Position numbers and translations under genes: made by a program. A stretch of 64,000 nucleotides of DNA from NCBI GenBank assembly GCA_016716275.1, contig JADJWR010000003.1:186001-250000 (forward strand). The letters are read 5' to 3'. This stretch comes from Burkholderiales bacterium. Lineage in GTDB: Bacteria > Pseudomonadota > Gammaproteobacteria > Burkholderiales > Burkholderiaceae_F. The notes under the pieces were generated by a model that was given only the letters and a program-made list of their open reading frames with translations, did not search any database and was not told where the DNA came from. Shown here piece by piece: positions 27,320 through 34,928 of the stretch. Each line of letters opens with the position of its first letter. Position 1 is the first letter of the stretch.

Positions 27320-28439
27320 GGACGACGGTCTCCTTCTTCGATAGTTCGAGTTCTTTTTGCTGTCGCACCAAGGCCATCAGCGGGCGTAGCTGGTGCACCA
27401 GGCGGGGCAGGTGGGGCACGACTTCCGCCGCGCGACCCGAGCGAATCAGGGTCAGCGCCAGGTTGACGTCCATCGATCCCTCGTCGGCGCGCGACTGGCC
27501 GTTGCCTGCCGCTCCGCCGGCGTCTGCCGCGCCCAGTACGATACGCCGCGAGCGGCCGGATTGCGCCTGCTGGGCGCGTTTCTGGCTGATCTGACGCAAC
27601 TGCTCCGCGTTCAGGCGCATGTCCTCCGACAGGCTGGCCACGCCGATGCAGGTCCAGACTTCGACGCCCCCGCCTGCCGCATCGACGTTCTCCAGGATCT
27701 TGCGCAGGCGCGCCGCGAAGCGCAGCACGCTGGCCACGCCGTCGCTCTGCGTGGCAATGCAGAACTCGTGGCGGTCGGAGCGGCTGGCGAGATCTTCCAT
27801 CCGGATCGCCGCCGCGAGCGAGCGGGCGACCAGCCGCAGCCGCTGCTCGGTCTCGCCTTCCCACGCCTCGGCGTCCGGCATCGACAGTTCGACGCGGATG
27901 CACACCACCGCCACGTCGGTCAGGTTGCGGCGCGAGAACGAGATCAGCTTGTCGACCTGGCGGTCGAAGAAAGGCAGCACCAGGAGGTCGGTGTCCGGGT
28001 CGACGGTGCGGGACGACTCGAGCGCGGCACGGCTGTCGGCCAGTGCCTCGCGGGTCGACGCGAGTTTGAGCAGCACCTCCAGCCGCTTGACCAGCTCGGC
28101 CGCATTGACGCCCTTGTTGACGAAATCGGTGGCACCGAGCGTGGCGGCGCGCTCGCACTCGGCCTGCTCGTCGGCAGCGGAAAGGACGATCAGCGGCATT
28201 TCGCGGAGCCGCTGGATCTTCGATGCGCGGGCGCGGCTGATCAGTTCGAAGCCGTCGACCTTCGGCATGGTCAGGTCGGTGATCACGACCCGGATCGACG
28301 AGTCCAGCAGCATCGCCTGCCAGGCCGCCTCGCCGTCGGCCGCCTCGCGCACGTCGAAGCGGTCGCGGATGTGCTGCGCGATCGTGGCGCGAACGATCCG
28401 CGAATCGTCGGCGATCAGAATGCGCGCTTTGGCGGACAC
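27273..28439 (-). CDS. Response regulator with degenerate GGDEF-like output domain
   Basis: 388-residue cytosolic protein. Its N-terminal receiver domain has acidic pocket DD (11-12), phospho-acceptor D55 in VVITDLTMPK and conserved K109 in FVNKG. A second domain (about 145-310) has the layout of a diguanylate cyclase. However, its opening DPLTGL.NR motif is altered to DTDLLVLPFFDR, and the GGDEF loop reads RSDRHEF, so catalysis is unlikely. A C-terminal helical tail (about 325-388) ends in LVRQQKELELSKKE. GTG 28439 is chosen because it starts the receiver fold (VSAKARILIADDS). It overlaps prpE by 47 bp, which hints at shared transcription. No histidine kinase is adjacent. Confidence 0.8.
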   Translation of the reverse strand: MSAKARILIADDSRIVRATIAQHIRDRFDVREAADGEAAWQAMLLDSSIRVVITDLTMPKVDGFELISRARASKIQRLREMPLIVLSAADEQAECERAATLGATDFVNKGVNAAELVKRLEVLLKLASTREALADSRAALESSRTVDPDTDLLVLPFFDRQVDKLISFSRRNLTDVAVVCIRVELSMPDAEAWEGETEQRLRLVARSLAAAIRMEDLASRSDRHEFCIATQSDGVASVLRFAARLRKILENVDAAGGGVEVWTCIGVASLSEDMRLNAEQLRQISQKRAQQAQSGRSRRIVLGAADAGGAAGNGQSRADEGSMDVNLALTLIRSGRAAEVVPHLPRLVHQLRPLMALVRQQKELELSKKETVVHGNLPGVSRPLDQRP

Positions 28440-28807
28440 GGGCCCAGTGTGGCGATCGGGTTCAGCGCAACGTGCGCATCGGGCCGGCGCGGCCGCACAG
28501 CGGCCGTCCGTCCGAGCGGCGTCATCGAGCGGCAATGCTGCCGCAAGCGAGTCCGCTTTTCTTCATCTGTTCGGCTATCTCGACGGCTGTCCCTCGCCGT
28601 CCGGAGGCAGGCTCGAGCATTTGCGGGCGGCGCATGTTCGCGCCATGAGTTGAGGGCCTTGGCGGCGGTGGCGGCGTTTTCATGCCTTGACATATGTCAA
28701 ACAATAATCATTTGCAACTGCGAATGATTATTGATATGGTTTGTCCTGCTCGACGCGGCGAGGTCGCTGCGTCATCAGGGACAACGGGCAAGCGCGTGGA
28801 GGATTCG
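28440..28807. promoter_or_regulatory. Upstream region of fbpA
   Basis: A 368-bp non-coding stretch lies between the divergent response-regulator and fbpA genes. Its first 240 bp are featureless high-GC DNA. From about 28685 it becomes markedly AT-rich and contains the Fur-like inverted repeat at 28702-28733. GGAGG five bases before ATG 28808 is the fbpA ribosome binding site. I see no credible gene. Confidence 0.55.
28702..28733. promoter_or_regulatory. Fur-box-like inverted repeat upstream of fbpA
   Basis: Two 14-base arms, CAATAATCATTTGC (28702-28715) and GCGAATGATTATTG (28720-28733), form an inverted repeat with one mismatch around AACT. The right arm contains the same 12-mer GCGAATGATTAT found in the fbpC/fbpB promoter at 10778. 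The AT-rich NATNAT-like hexamers resemble stacked Fur sites. Iron control of fbpA is the natural reading. Confidence 0.65.
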
Positions 28808-29881
28808 ATGGCGATCGGCAGTGCGGCAAGGTCAGCGAAAGTCGGGCTGAAGAAGTTGGCGTGGGGCGTGCTGGCGCTGTCGGCAGTGGCGAGCGTCATT
28901 GCACCGGCCCCCGGGCAGGCGCAGCAGGCGGTGCTGAATCTGTACTCGGCACGGCATTACCAGACCGACGAGGCGCTGTACCGGGGCTTCACCGAACAGA
29001 CCGGCATCAAGCTCAATCGCATTGAACTCGGCGACGAACCGCTGCTGCAGCGGCTGAAGAGCGAGGGCGCCAACAGCCCCGCCGACGTGGTACTGCTGGT
29101 CGATGCGGCGCGGCTGTGGCGGGCGCAGATCGACGGTCTGTTCCAGCCGGTGGACTCGAAGCTGCTGAATTCACGGATCCCGGAGAACCTGCGCGCCAAC
29201 GACGGCAGCTGGTTCGGCTTCTCGACCCGCGCGCGGGTCATCGTCTACGACAAGGCGCGGGTGAAGCCACAGGAAGTCGACACCTACGAGAAGCTGGCCG
29301 AGCCGGTCAACAAGGGGCGCGTGTGCACGCGTTCCGGCTCGCACCCGTACATGCTTTCGCTGATCGGTGCGATGGTCGAACGCAGCGGCGAGGCCGCCGC
29401 CGAGAACTGGGCGCGCGGCATGGTGGCGAACATGGCGCGCCCGCCGCGCGGCGGCGACACCGACCAGATCAAGGGCGTGGCCAGCGGCGAGTGCGGCGTT
29501 GCGCTGACCAACAGCTACTACTTCGTGCGGCTGATGCGCTCGGCCGATCCGAAGGACAAGGAAGTGGTCGACAAGGTCGGCTTCATCTGGCCGAACCAGG
29601 CCACCTCCGGCACGCACGTGAACATCTCCGGCGGCGGCGTGGCACGCCACGCACCGAATCGCGCCAACGCGGTTCGCTTCCTCGAATATCTGGCCAGCCC
29701 GCAGGCGCAGGCCCACTTCGCCAACGGCAACAACGAGTGGCCGGTGGTCGCGGGAGTCGAGGTGAACAACCCGTCGCTCGCCGCGCTCGGCAAGTTCAAG
29801 GCCGAGAACGTGCCCATCTCGTCGATCGGCAAGGGACAGATCGCCGCCCAGCGCATCCTCGACCGGGTCGGCTATCGCTGA
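28808..29881 (+). CDS. fbpA: Iron(III) ABC transporter substrate-binding protein
   Basis: 357-residue periplasmic ferric-binding protein. A signal peptide lies at about residues 13-38 (GLKKLAWGVLALSAVASVI, with cleavage after GQAQ). The mature protein opens with VLNLYSARHYQTDEALY, the FbpA/FutA signature, and holds the paired tyrosines of the iron site in LTNSYYFVRLM. ATG 28808 has GGAGG five bases upstream. Its permease and ATPase are about 18 kb away at 9651-12558, with a matching regulatory arm, so the transporter appears to be split over two loci. Confidence 0.93.
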   Translation: MAIGSAARSAKVGLKKLAWGVLALSAVASVIAPAPGQAQQAVLNLYSARHYQTDEALYRGFTEQTGIKLNRIELGDEPLLQRLKSEGANSPADVVLLVDAARLWRAQIDGLFQPVDSKLLNSRIPENLRANDGSWFGFSTRARVIVYDKARVKPQEVDTYEKLAEPVNKGRVCTRSGSHPYMLSLIGAMVERSGEAAAENWARGMVANMARPPRGGDTDQIKGVASGECGVALTNSYYFVRLMRSADPKDKEVVDKVGFIWPNQATSGTHVNISGGGVARHAPNRANAVRFLEYLASPQAQAHFANGNNEWPVVAGVEVNNPSLAALGKFKAENVPISSIGKGQIAAQRILDRVGYR

Positions 29882-29962
29882 GGGTAAACGCCGCTCGCGG
29901 CAGCGCCGTCGCGACCATAGAATCGCGCGCTTCGCCATCCGGCGGGCACCTTTCTGGGGCGC

Positions 29963-30403
29963 GTGTTCGACTTCTCCGCCGAAGCGGGCTTCATCGGCCT
30001 GTTCATCGCCAGCTTCATCTCGGCCACCGTGCTGCCAGGCGGCTCGGAGGTGGTGCTGGTCGCGGTGATCCACAGGCACCCCGAGATGCTGCTGCACGCA
30101 GTGGCGGTAGCCACTGTCGGCAACACGTTGGGCGGCATGACCTCGTACCTGCTGGGGCGGATGATCCCCAATCGGGCGGACAGCCGCGCCGTCATCTGGC
30201 TGCACCGCTACGGCTACTGGGCGCTGCTGTTCTCCTGGATTCCGCTGTTCGGTGACGCGCTGTGCGTCGGCGCCGGCTGGCTGCGCTTCAATCCCTACCT
30301 GTCGCTGCTGCTGTTCGCCGCCGGCAAGCTGTTTCGCTACCTGCTGGTGGCCGGCGGCTGGGCGTGGATCGAGGCGGTGATCCTGCCTCTGCTCGTCCGA
30401 TAG
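29963..30403 (+). CDS. YqaA/DedA-like membrane protein
   Basis: 146-residue inner-membrane protein with four to five hydrophobic segments. The pattern GLFIASFISATVLPGGSEVVL near the start and GNTLGGMTSYLLGR matches the YqaA branch of the SNARE-associated/DedA superfamily, linked to membrane lipid homeostasis. The start is GTG 29963, since no in-frame ATG precedes FDFSAEAGF. It sits 81 bp after fbpA and before the etf operon. A 7-bp hairpin without a T-run follows it at 30407-30424. Its role is unproven. Confidence 0.85.
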   Translation: MFDFSAEAGFIGLFIASFISATVLPGGSEVVLVAVIHRHPEMLLHAVAVATVGNTLGGMTSYLLGRMIPNRADSRAVIWLHRYGYWALLFSWIPLFGDALCVGAGWLRFNPYLSLLLFAAGKLFRYLLVAGGWAWIEAVILPLLVR

Positions 30404-30453
30404 AGCGGCGGCTCCAGAGCCGCCGGTGCGGGCGGCCGCCTTGCACCGCTTCG

Positions 30454-30459
30454 TATAAT
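30454..30459 (+). promoter_or_regulatory. -10 element of the etf operon
   Basis: A perfect TATAAT lies 29 bp before the etfB start, placing transcription initiation near 30466. There is no good -35 hexamer at standard spacing. Confidence 0.45.
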
Positions 30460-30488
30460 CGCCGCAATTCCGCGGAGACAGCTGCATC

Positions 30489-31238
30489 ATGAAGATCCTC
30501 GTTTCGGTCAAGCGCGTCGTCGACTACAACGTGAAGGTCCGCGTCAAGTCCGACGGCAGTGGCGTCGACATCGCCAACGTCAAGATGTCGATGAACCCGT
30601 TCGACGAGATCGCCGTCGAGGAGGCGGTGCGGCTCAAGGAGGCGGGCAAGGCCACCGAAGTCGTCGCGGTGTCCTGCGGCCTCGCCCAGTGCCAGGAGAC
30701 GCTGCGCACGGCGATGGCGATCGGCGCCGACCGCGCGATCCTGGTCGAGACGGATGCCGAACTGCAGCCGCTGGCGGTGGCCAAGATCCTCAAGGCGCTG
30801 ATCGACAAGGAGAAGCCGCAGCTGGTGCTGCTCGGCAAGCAGGCGATCGACGACGACGCCAACCAGACGGCGCAGATGCTTGCCGCGCTCGCCGGCCTGC
30901 CGCAGGCGACCTTCGCCTCGAAGATGACGGTCGATGGATCCGCCGCGCAGGTCACGCGCGAGGTCGACGGTGGTCTGGAGACGCTGTCGGTGAAGCTGCC
31001 GGCGGTGGTGTCGGTGGACCTGCGGATGAACGAGCCGCGCTACGTGACGCTGCCGAACATCATGAAGGCAAAGAAGAAGCCGCTCGAGAACGTGAAACCG
31101 GCCGATCTGGGCGTCGACCCGACGCCACGGATCAAGACCCTCAAGGTCACCGAACCGCCGTCGAGGAAGAGCGGCATCAAGGTGCCCGATGTGGCCACGC
31201 TGGTGGCCAAGCTGAAGAACGAAGCCAAAGTCATCTGA
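30489..31238 (+). CDS. etfB: Electron transfer flavoprotein, beta subunit
   Basis: 249-residue small ETF subunit, which binds AMP and with EtfA carries electrons from acyl-CoA dehydrogenases to the quinone pool via ETF-QO. Family marks are MKILVSVKRVVDYNVKVRV at the start, the NPFDEIAVEEAVRLKE stretch and the recognition-loop segment LPAVVSVDLRMNEPRYVTLPNIMKAKKKP near 165-195. It is the first gene of etfB-etfA-acyl-CoA dehydrogenase. The TATAAT at 30454 supplies the promoter. Confidence 0.96.
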   Translation: MKILVSVKRVVDYNVKVRVKSDGSGVDIANVKMSMNPFDEIAVEEAVRLKEAGKATEVVAVSCGLAQCQETLRTAMAIGADRAILVETDAELQPLAVAKILKALIDKEKPQLVLLGKQAIDDDANQTAQMLAALAGLPQATFASKMTVDGSAAQVTREVDGGLETLSVKLPAVVSVDLRMNEPRYVTLPNIMKAKKKPLENVKPADLGVDPTPRIKTLKVTEPPSRKSGIKVPDVATLVAKLKNEAKVI

Positions 31239-31299
31239 GGCGTCGCGCGTCCGGTCGGATCACCCCCGCAGGCGGGGCCCAAGCTCCTGGAGAATCTGA

Positions 31300-32229
31300 A
31301 TGCCCGCACTTGTCATTGCCGAGCACGACAACCGTCACCTCAGGGCGTCGACCCTCAACACCGTCACCGCCGCGGCGAAGGCCGGCGGCGAGGTGCACGT
31401 GCTGGTCGCCGGAAGCGACTGCAAGGCAGTCGCCGAGCAGGCGGCGAAGGTCGGTGGGGTGACCAAGGTGCTGCACGCCGATGCGCCGCAACTGGCCGAC
31501 GAACTGGCCGAGAACGTGGCCGCGCAGGCGCTGGCGGTGGCGAAGAACTACACGCACGTGTTCGCGCCGGCGACCGCCTTCGGCAAGAACGTCCTGCCGC
31601 GGCTGGCGGCGCTGCTCGACTGCGCGCAGGTCTCCGACATCATGAGCGTCGAGTCGGCCGACACCTTCACCCGGCCGATCTACGCCGGTAACGCGATCGC
31701 CACCGTGCAATCGGGCGACCCGATCAAGGTGGTCAGCGCGCGACCGACCAACTTCGAGGCCGCCGCCGAAGGCGGCGCGGCAGCGATCGAGCCGCTGGCG
31801 CCGGTTGCCGATTCGGGACTGTCGAAGTTCGTCGGTCGCGAGATCGCCAAGAGCGACCGGCCGGAGCTGCAGGGCGCCAAGGTGGTGGTATCCGGCGGCC
31901 GCGGCATGGGCTCGGCGGAAAACTTCAAGCTGCTCGATCCGCTGGCCGACAGGCTCGGCGCCGCCCTTGGCGCCTCCCGCGCGGCGGTCGACGCCGGCTT
32001 CGCGCCCAACGACTGGCAGGTCGGGCAGACCGGCAAGGTGGTGGCGCCGCAGCTGTACATCGCGGTGGGCATCTCCGGGGCGATCCAGCACCTGGCCGGC
32101 ATGAAGGACAGCAAGGTGATCGTGGCGATCAACAAGGACCCGGAGGCGCCGATCTTTTCGGTGGCCGACTATGGCCTGGTTGCCGATCTGTTCGAGGCGG
32201 TGCCGCAGCTGGTCAAAGAGCTGGGCTGA
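31300..32229 (+). CDS. etfA: Electron transfer flavoprotein, alpha subunit
   Basis: 309-residue large ETF subunit. The C-terminal FAD-binding signature is clear: GQTGKVVAPQLYIAVGISG followed by IQHLAGMKDSKVIVAINKD and DYGLVADLFEAVPQL. The N-terminal domain (about 1-185) has the Rossmann-like fold with GKNVLPRLAA. It lies 61 bp after etfB, with the leader CTCCTGGAGAATCTG giving a ribosome binding site. Confidence 0.96.
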   Translation: MPALVIAEHDNRHLRASTLNTVTAAAKAGGEVHVLVAGSDCKAVAEQAAKVGGVTKVLHADAPQLADELAENVAAQALAVAKNYTHVFAPATAFGKNVLPRLAALLDCAQVSDIMSVESADTFTRPIYAGNAIATVQSGDPIKVVSARPTNFEAAAEGGAAAIEPLAPVADSGLSKFVGREIAKSDRPELQGAKVVVSGGRGMGSAENFKLLDPLADRLGAALGASRAAVDAGFAPNDWQVGQTGKVVAPQLYIAVGISGAIQHLAGMKDSKVIVAINKDPEAPIFSVADYGLVADLFEAVPQLVKELG

Positions 32230-32310
32230 GAGAAGCCGCTCGCGCCCGGGGCGCAGCGCCGCGGCAACGCCCGCAGGCCTGTGCCCCGAATCACATCCGA
32301 AGGAGCCGAA

Positions 32311-34116
32311 ATGAGCTACGCCGCGCCCGTGAAAGACATGCTGTTCGTGATGCGCGAGCTCGCCGGCCTGGCCGAGATTCAGAAGCTGCCGGGCTGCGAG
32401 GACGCGACCGACGAGACGGTTGCCGCGGTGCTCGAGGAGAACGCGCGCTTCATGAGCGAGGTGGTGGCGCCGCTGAACTGGACCGGCGACATCAAGCCGT
32501 CGACGTGGAGCGACGGCAAGGTGACGACGACCCCTGGCTTCAAGGAGGCCTTCCGCCAGTTCGTCGAGGCCGGCTGGCAGGGGTTGCAGCATCCGCAGGA
32601 ATATGGCGGCCAGGGCCTGCCCAAGCTGGTGGCCACCGCCTGCAACGAGATGCTGCAGGCGGCCAGCCTGTCGTTTGCGCTGTGCCCGCTGCTCACCGAC
32701 GGTGCGATCGAGGCGCTGCTGACCGCCGGCAGCGACGAGTTGCGGCAACGGTACGTGCCGCGCCTGATCGACGGCACCTGGACCGGCACGATGAACCTGA
32801 CCGAGCCGCAGGCGGGTTCCGACCTGGCGCTGGTGCGCAGCCGCGCGGTGCGCCAGTCCGACGGCACCTACCGGATCGCCGGCCAGAAGATCTTCATCAC
32901 CTACGGCGATCACGATCTCGCCGAGAACATCATCCACCTGGTGCTGGCACGCACGCCCGATGCGCCGGAGGGCGTCAAGGGCATCTCGCTGTTCGTCGTG
33001 CCGAAGCGGCTGGTCAACGACGACGGTTCGCTCGGCAAGCGCAACGACGTGCACTGCGCCTCGATCGAGCACAAGCTCGGCATCAAGGCCAGCCCGACCG
33101 CGGTGCTGCTGTTCGGCGACGGCAAGGGCGAGGTCGGCCCGGGCGCGATCGGCCACCTGGTCGGCGAGGAGAACCGCGGCCTCGAGTACATGTTCGTCAT
33201 GATGAACGCCGCCCGCTTTGGCGTCGGCATGCAGGGCGTGGCGATCGCCGACCGCGCCTACCAGAAGGCGGTTGCCTATGCCCGCGAGCGGCTGCAGAGC
33301 CGCGCTGTCGAGGGCTCGCCAGGTCCGGTGCCGATCATCGAGCATCCGGACGTCCGCCGCATGCTGATGCTCATGCGCGCCCGCACCGAGGCGGCGCGGG
33401 CGGTCGCCTACGTCGCCGCGGGGTGGGCCGACGTCGCACATCACCATCCGGACGCCGGGCGGCGCAGACAGGCGAAGGCCGTCTACGAGTACCTGGTGCC
33501 GATCGTCAAGGGCTGGTCGACCGAGATGTCGATCGACGTCGCCTCCCTCGGCGTGCAGGTGCATGGCGGCATGGGCTACATCGAGGAGACCGGCGCCGCC
33601 CAGTTCTACCGGGACGCGCGAATCCTGACCATCTACGAGGGAACGACGGCGATACAGGCCAACGATTTCGTGGGCCGCAAGACCGCGCGCGATGGCGGCG
33701 CCGTGGCGCGCTCGCTGATCGGCCAGATCCGGCAGACGGCGGCCGAGCTGTCGGCGAGCACGGATGCCGACCTCGCCGCGATCGGCCGGCGGCTGGCGGT
33801 GGCGGCGGACGCGCACGAGGAAGTCGTCGACTACGTGGTTTCGCGGATCAAGGACGACATCCGCGGTGTCTTCGCCGGCTCGGTCCCGTACCTCGAACTG
33901 GCCGGCATCGTTCACGGCGGCTGGCAACTCGCGCGCGCTGCCGCCGTCTCCGTGCGCGCCCTGCGGCAGGGCAGCGACGACCGCGCGTTCCATACGGCGA
34001 AAGTCGTCACCGCGCGGTTCTTCGCCGACCACGTGCTTGCCGCTGCCGCGGGACTTCGCGACTCCGTGGTCGACGGTTCGACGGGCGTGCTGGGACTTTC
34101 GGCCGAGCAGTTCTGA
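32311..34116 (+). CDS. Acyl-CoA dehydrogenase (long form, DmdC-like)
   Basis: 601-residue flavoprotein dehydrogenase that passes electrons to the ETF encoded just upstream. Residues about 160-180 hold TMNLTEPQAGSDLALV (FAD/substrate loop), 430-450 hold VHGGMGYIEETGAAQFYRDARI, and the catalytic Glu is in LTIYEGTTAIQANDF. Its extra C-terminal domain of about 120 residues makes it longer than the 380-residue short-chain enzymes, and it resembles the group that includes the methylthiopropanoyl-CoA dehydrogenase DmdC. With the DmdB-like ligase at 20371 it could act on similar short acyl-CoAs; the substrate is not proven. Confidence 0.92.
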   Translation: MSYAAPVKDMLFVMRELAGLAEIQKLPGCEDATDETVAAVLEENARFMSEVVAPLNWTGDIKPSTWSDGKVTTTPGFKEAFRQFVEAGWQGLQHPQEYGGQGLPKLVATACNEMLQAASLSFALCPLLTDGAIEALLTAGSDELRQRYVPRLIDGTWTGTMNLTEPQAGSDLALVRSRAVRQSDGTYRIAGQKIFITYGDHDLAENIIHLVLARTPDAPEGVKGISLFVVPKRLVNDDGSLGKRNDVHCASIEHKLGIKASPTAVLLFGDGKGEVGPGAIGHLVGEENRGLEYMFVMMNAARFGVGMQGVAIADRAYQKAVAYARERLQSRAVEGSPGPVPIIEHPDVRRMLMLMRARTEAARAVAYVAAGWADVAHHHPDAGRRRQAKAVYEYLVPIVKGWSTEMSIDVASLGVQVHGGMGYIEETGAAQFYRDARILTIYEGTTAIQANDFVGRKTARDGGAVARSLIGQIRQTAAELSASTDADLAAIGRRLAVAADAHEEVVDYVVSRIKDDIRGVFAGSVPYLELAGIVHGGWQLARAAAVSVRALRQGSDDRAFHTAKVVTARFFADHVLAAAAGLRDSVVDGSTGVLGLSAEQF

Positions 34117-34220
34117 CCAGGCCGCTCGCACAACTGCCTTTCGCAGCAAAGGCTGACCGCGATCAGCACCCGGCAGGGTGCGAAGCGTAGCTTTGTTCAC
34201 GCAGGGCAAAAGTGCCCACG

Positions 34221-34257
34221 ATAGCTGTAGGCTATCGATTGAATTGGCACAATTCAT
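34221..34257 (+). promoter_or_regulatory. OxyR-type tetrad upstream of rubrerythrin
   Basis: ATAG (34221), CTAT (34232), ATTG (34243) and TCAT (34254) occur at exact 11-bp steps, reproducing ATAG-N7-CTAT-N7-ATAG-N7-CTAT with two perfect tetrads. The region also reads as two inverted repeats with 5-base spacers, GATAGC/GCTATC and GAATT/AATTC. It ends about 100 bp before the rubrerythrin start, as expected for an activator of a peroxide-response gene. Confidence 0.65.
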
Positions 34258-34360
34258 TTGTCCTGGCGGACGGAGGTTCTTATCGTTCCAGTGCTTGGCG
34301 CCGTCGTCTCGAGCGGCGCGCCGGGTTTCGCAAGTCCGATTCGGATCAGGAGATAACCGC

Positions 34361-34783
34361 ATGGCACAGCTGAAGGGTTCGAAAACCGAGCACAACCTCA
34401 AGGAAGCGTTTGCAGGCGAGTCGCAGGCGAACCGCCGTTACCTGTATTTCGCCTCCAAGGCGGACGTCGAGGGCTACAACGACGTCGCCGCCGTTTTCCG
34501 CTCGACCGCGGAAGGCGAGACCGGCCACGCGCACGGCCACCTCGAGTACCTCGAGCAGGTCGGCGACCCGGCCACCGGACTGCCGATCGGCGCGACGCGC
34601 GACAACCTGAAGGCGGCGATCGCCGGCGAGACGCACGAGTACACCGACATGTATCCGGGCATGGCGAAGGCGGCGCGCGAGGAAGGCTTCGACGAGATCG
34701 CCGACTGGTTCGAGACGCTGGCCAAGGCCGAGCGTTCGCACGCCAACAAGTTCCAGAAGACGCTCGACTCGATCGCCGATTAA
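34361..34783 (+). CDS. rbr: Rubrerythrin without rubredoxin domain
   Basis: 140-residue di-iron four-helix protein that reduces hydrogen peroxide. The metal-ligand Glu/His residues are spread over EAFAGESQANRRYLYFA, EGETGHAHGHLEYL, AGETHEYTDMYPGM and LAKAERSHANKF. The C-terminal rubredoxin FeCys4 domain found in classical rubrerythrins is absent, so electrons must come from a separate donor. The Fe-S oxidoreductase encoded next may contribute. It starts at ATG 34361 after a GATCAGGAG leader. The OxyR-like tetrad upstream fits peroxide induction. A strong terminator follows. Confidence 0.93.
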   Translation: MAQLKGSKTEHNLKEAFAGESQANRRYLYFASKADVEGYNDVAAVFRSTAEGETGHAHGHLEYLEQVGDPATGLPIGATRDNLKAAIAGETHEYTDMYPGMAKAAREEGFDEIADWFETLAKAERSHANKFQKTLDSIAD

Positions 34784-34834
34784 GGCGGGTGCCGCGCAGG
34801 GCCCGTCGCCTTCCGGCGGCGGGTGGCGGCAGAG

Positions 34835-34862
34835 CGGGCCGCGCCGGGCGCGGCCCGTTTTT
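34835..34862 (+). terminator. Rho-independent terminator after rubrerythrin
   Basis: A 10-bp GC stem, CGGGCCGCGC (34835-34844) / GCGCGGCCCG (34848-34857), with a 3-base loop, is followed by TTTTT. It begins 51 bases after the rubrerythrin stop and probably makes that gene a mostly separate transcript from the next two. Confidence 0.9.
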
Positions 34863-34900
34863 CACAGCGCAGCGGCGGACCTCCGGTGCGCTGTGAAAAA
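34858..34900. repeat. 14-bp perfect inverted repeat downstream of the terminator
   Basis: TTTTTCACAGCGCA (34858-34871) is repeated in reverse complement as TGCGCTGTGAAAAA (34887-34900), with a 15-base spacer. The left arm shares the T-run of the terminator. The repeat lies 28 bases before the next start codon, so it could be an operator, an anti-termination structure or a second hairpin for reverse-direction termination. Confidence 0.55.
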
Positions 34901-34928
34901 CTCATCAGCCGGTGCTCAGGAAAATCCC

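Noticed and set aside
28522..28704. Short minus-strand ORF upstream of fbpA
   Set aside because: No ribosome binding site, low-complexity composition, and it overlaps the regulatory region.
30407..30424. Hairpin after the YqaA-like gene as a terminator
   Set aside because: A 7-bp GC stem is present but no T-run follows and the etf promoter is immediately downstream; not listed as a separate terminator.
31231..34401. 1056-codon minus-strand ORF across etfA and the acyl-CoA dehydrogenase
   Set aside because: Shadow of two well-identified plus-strand genes.
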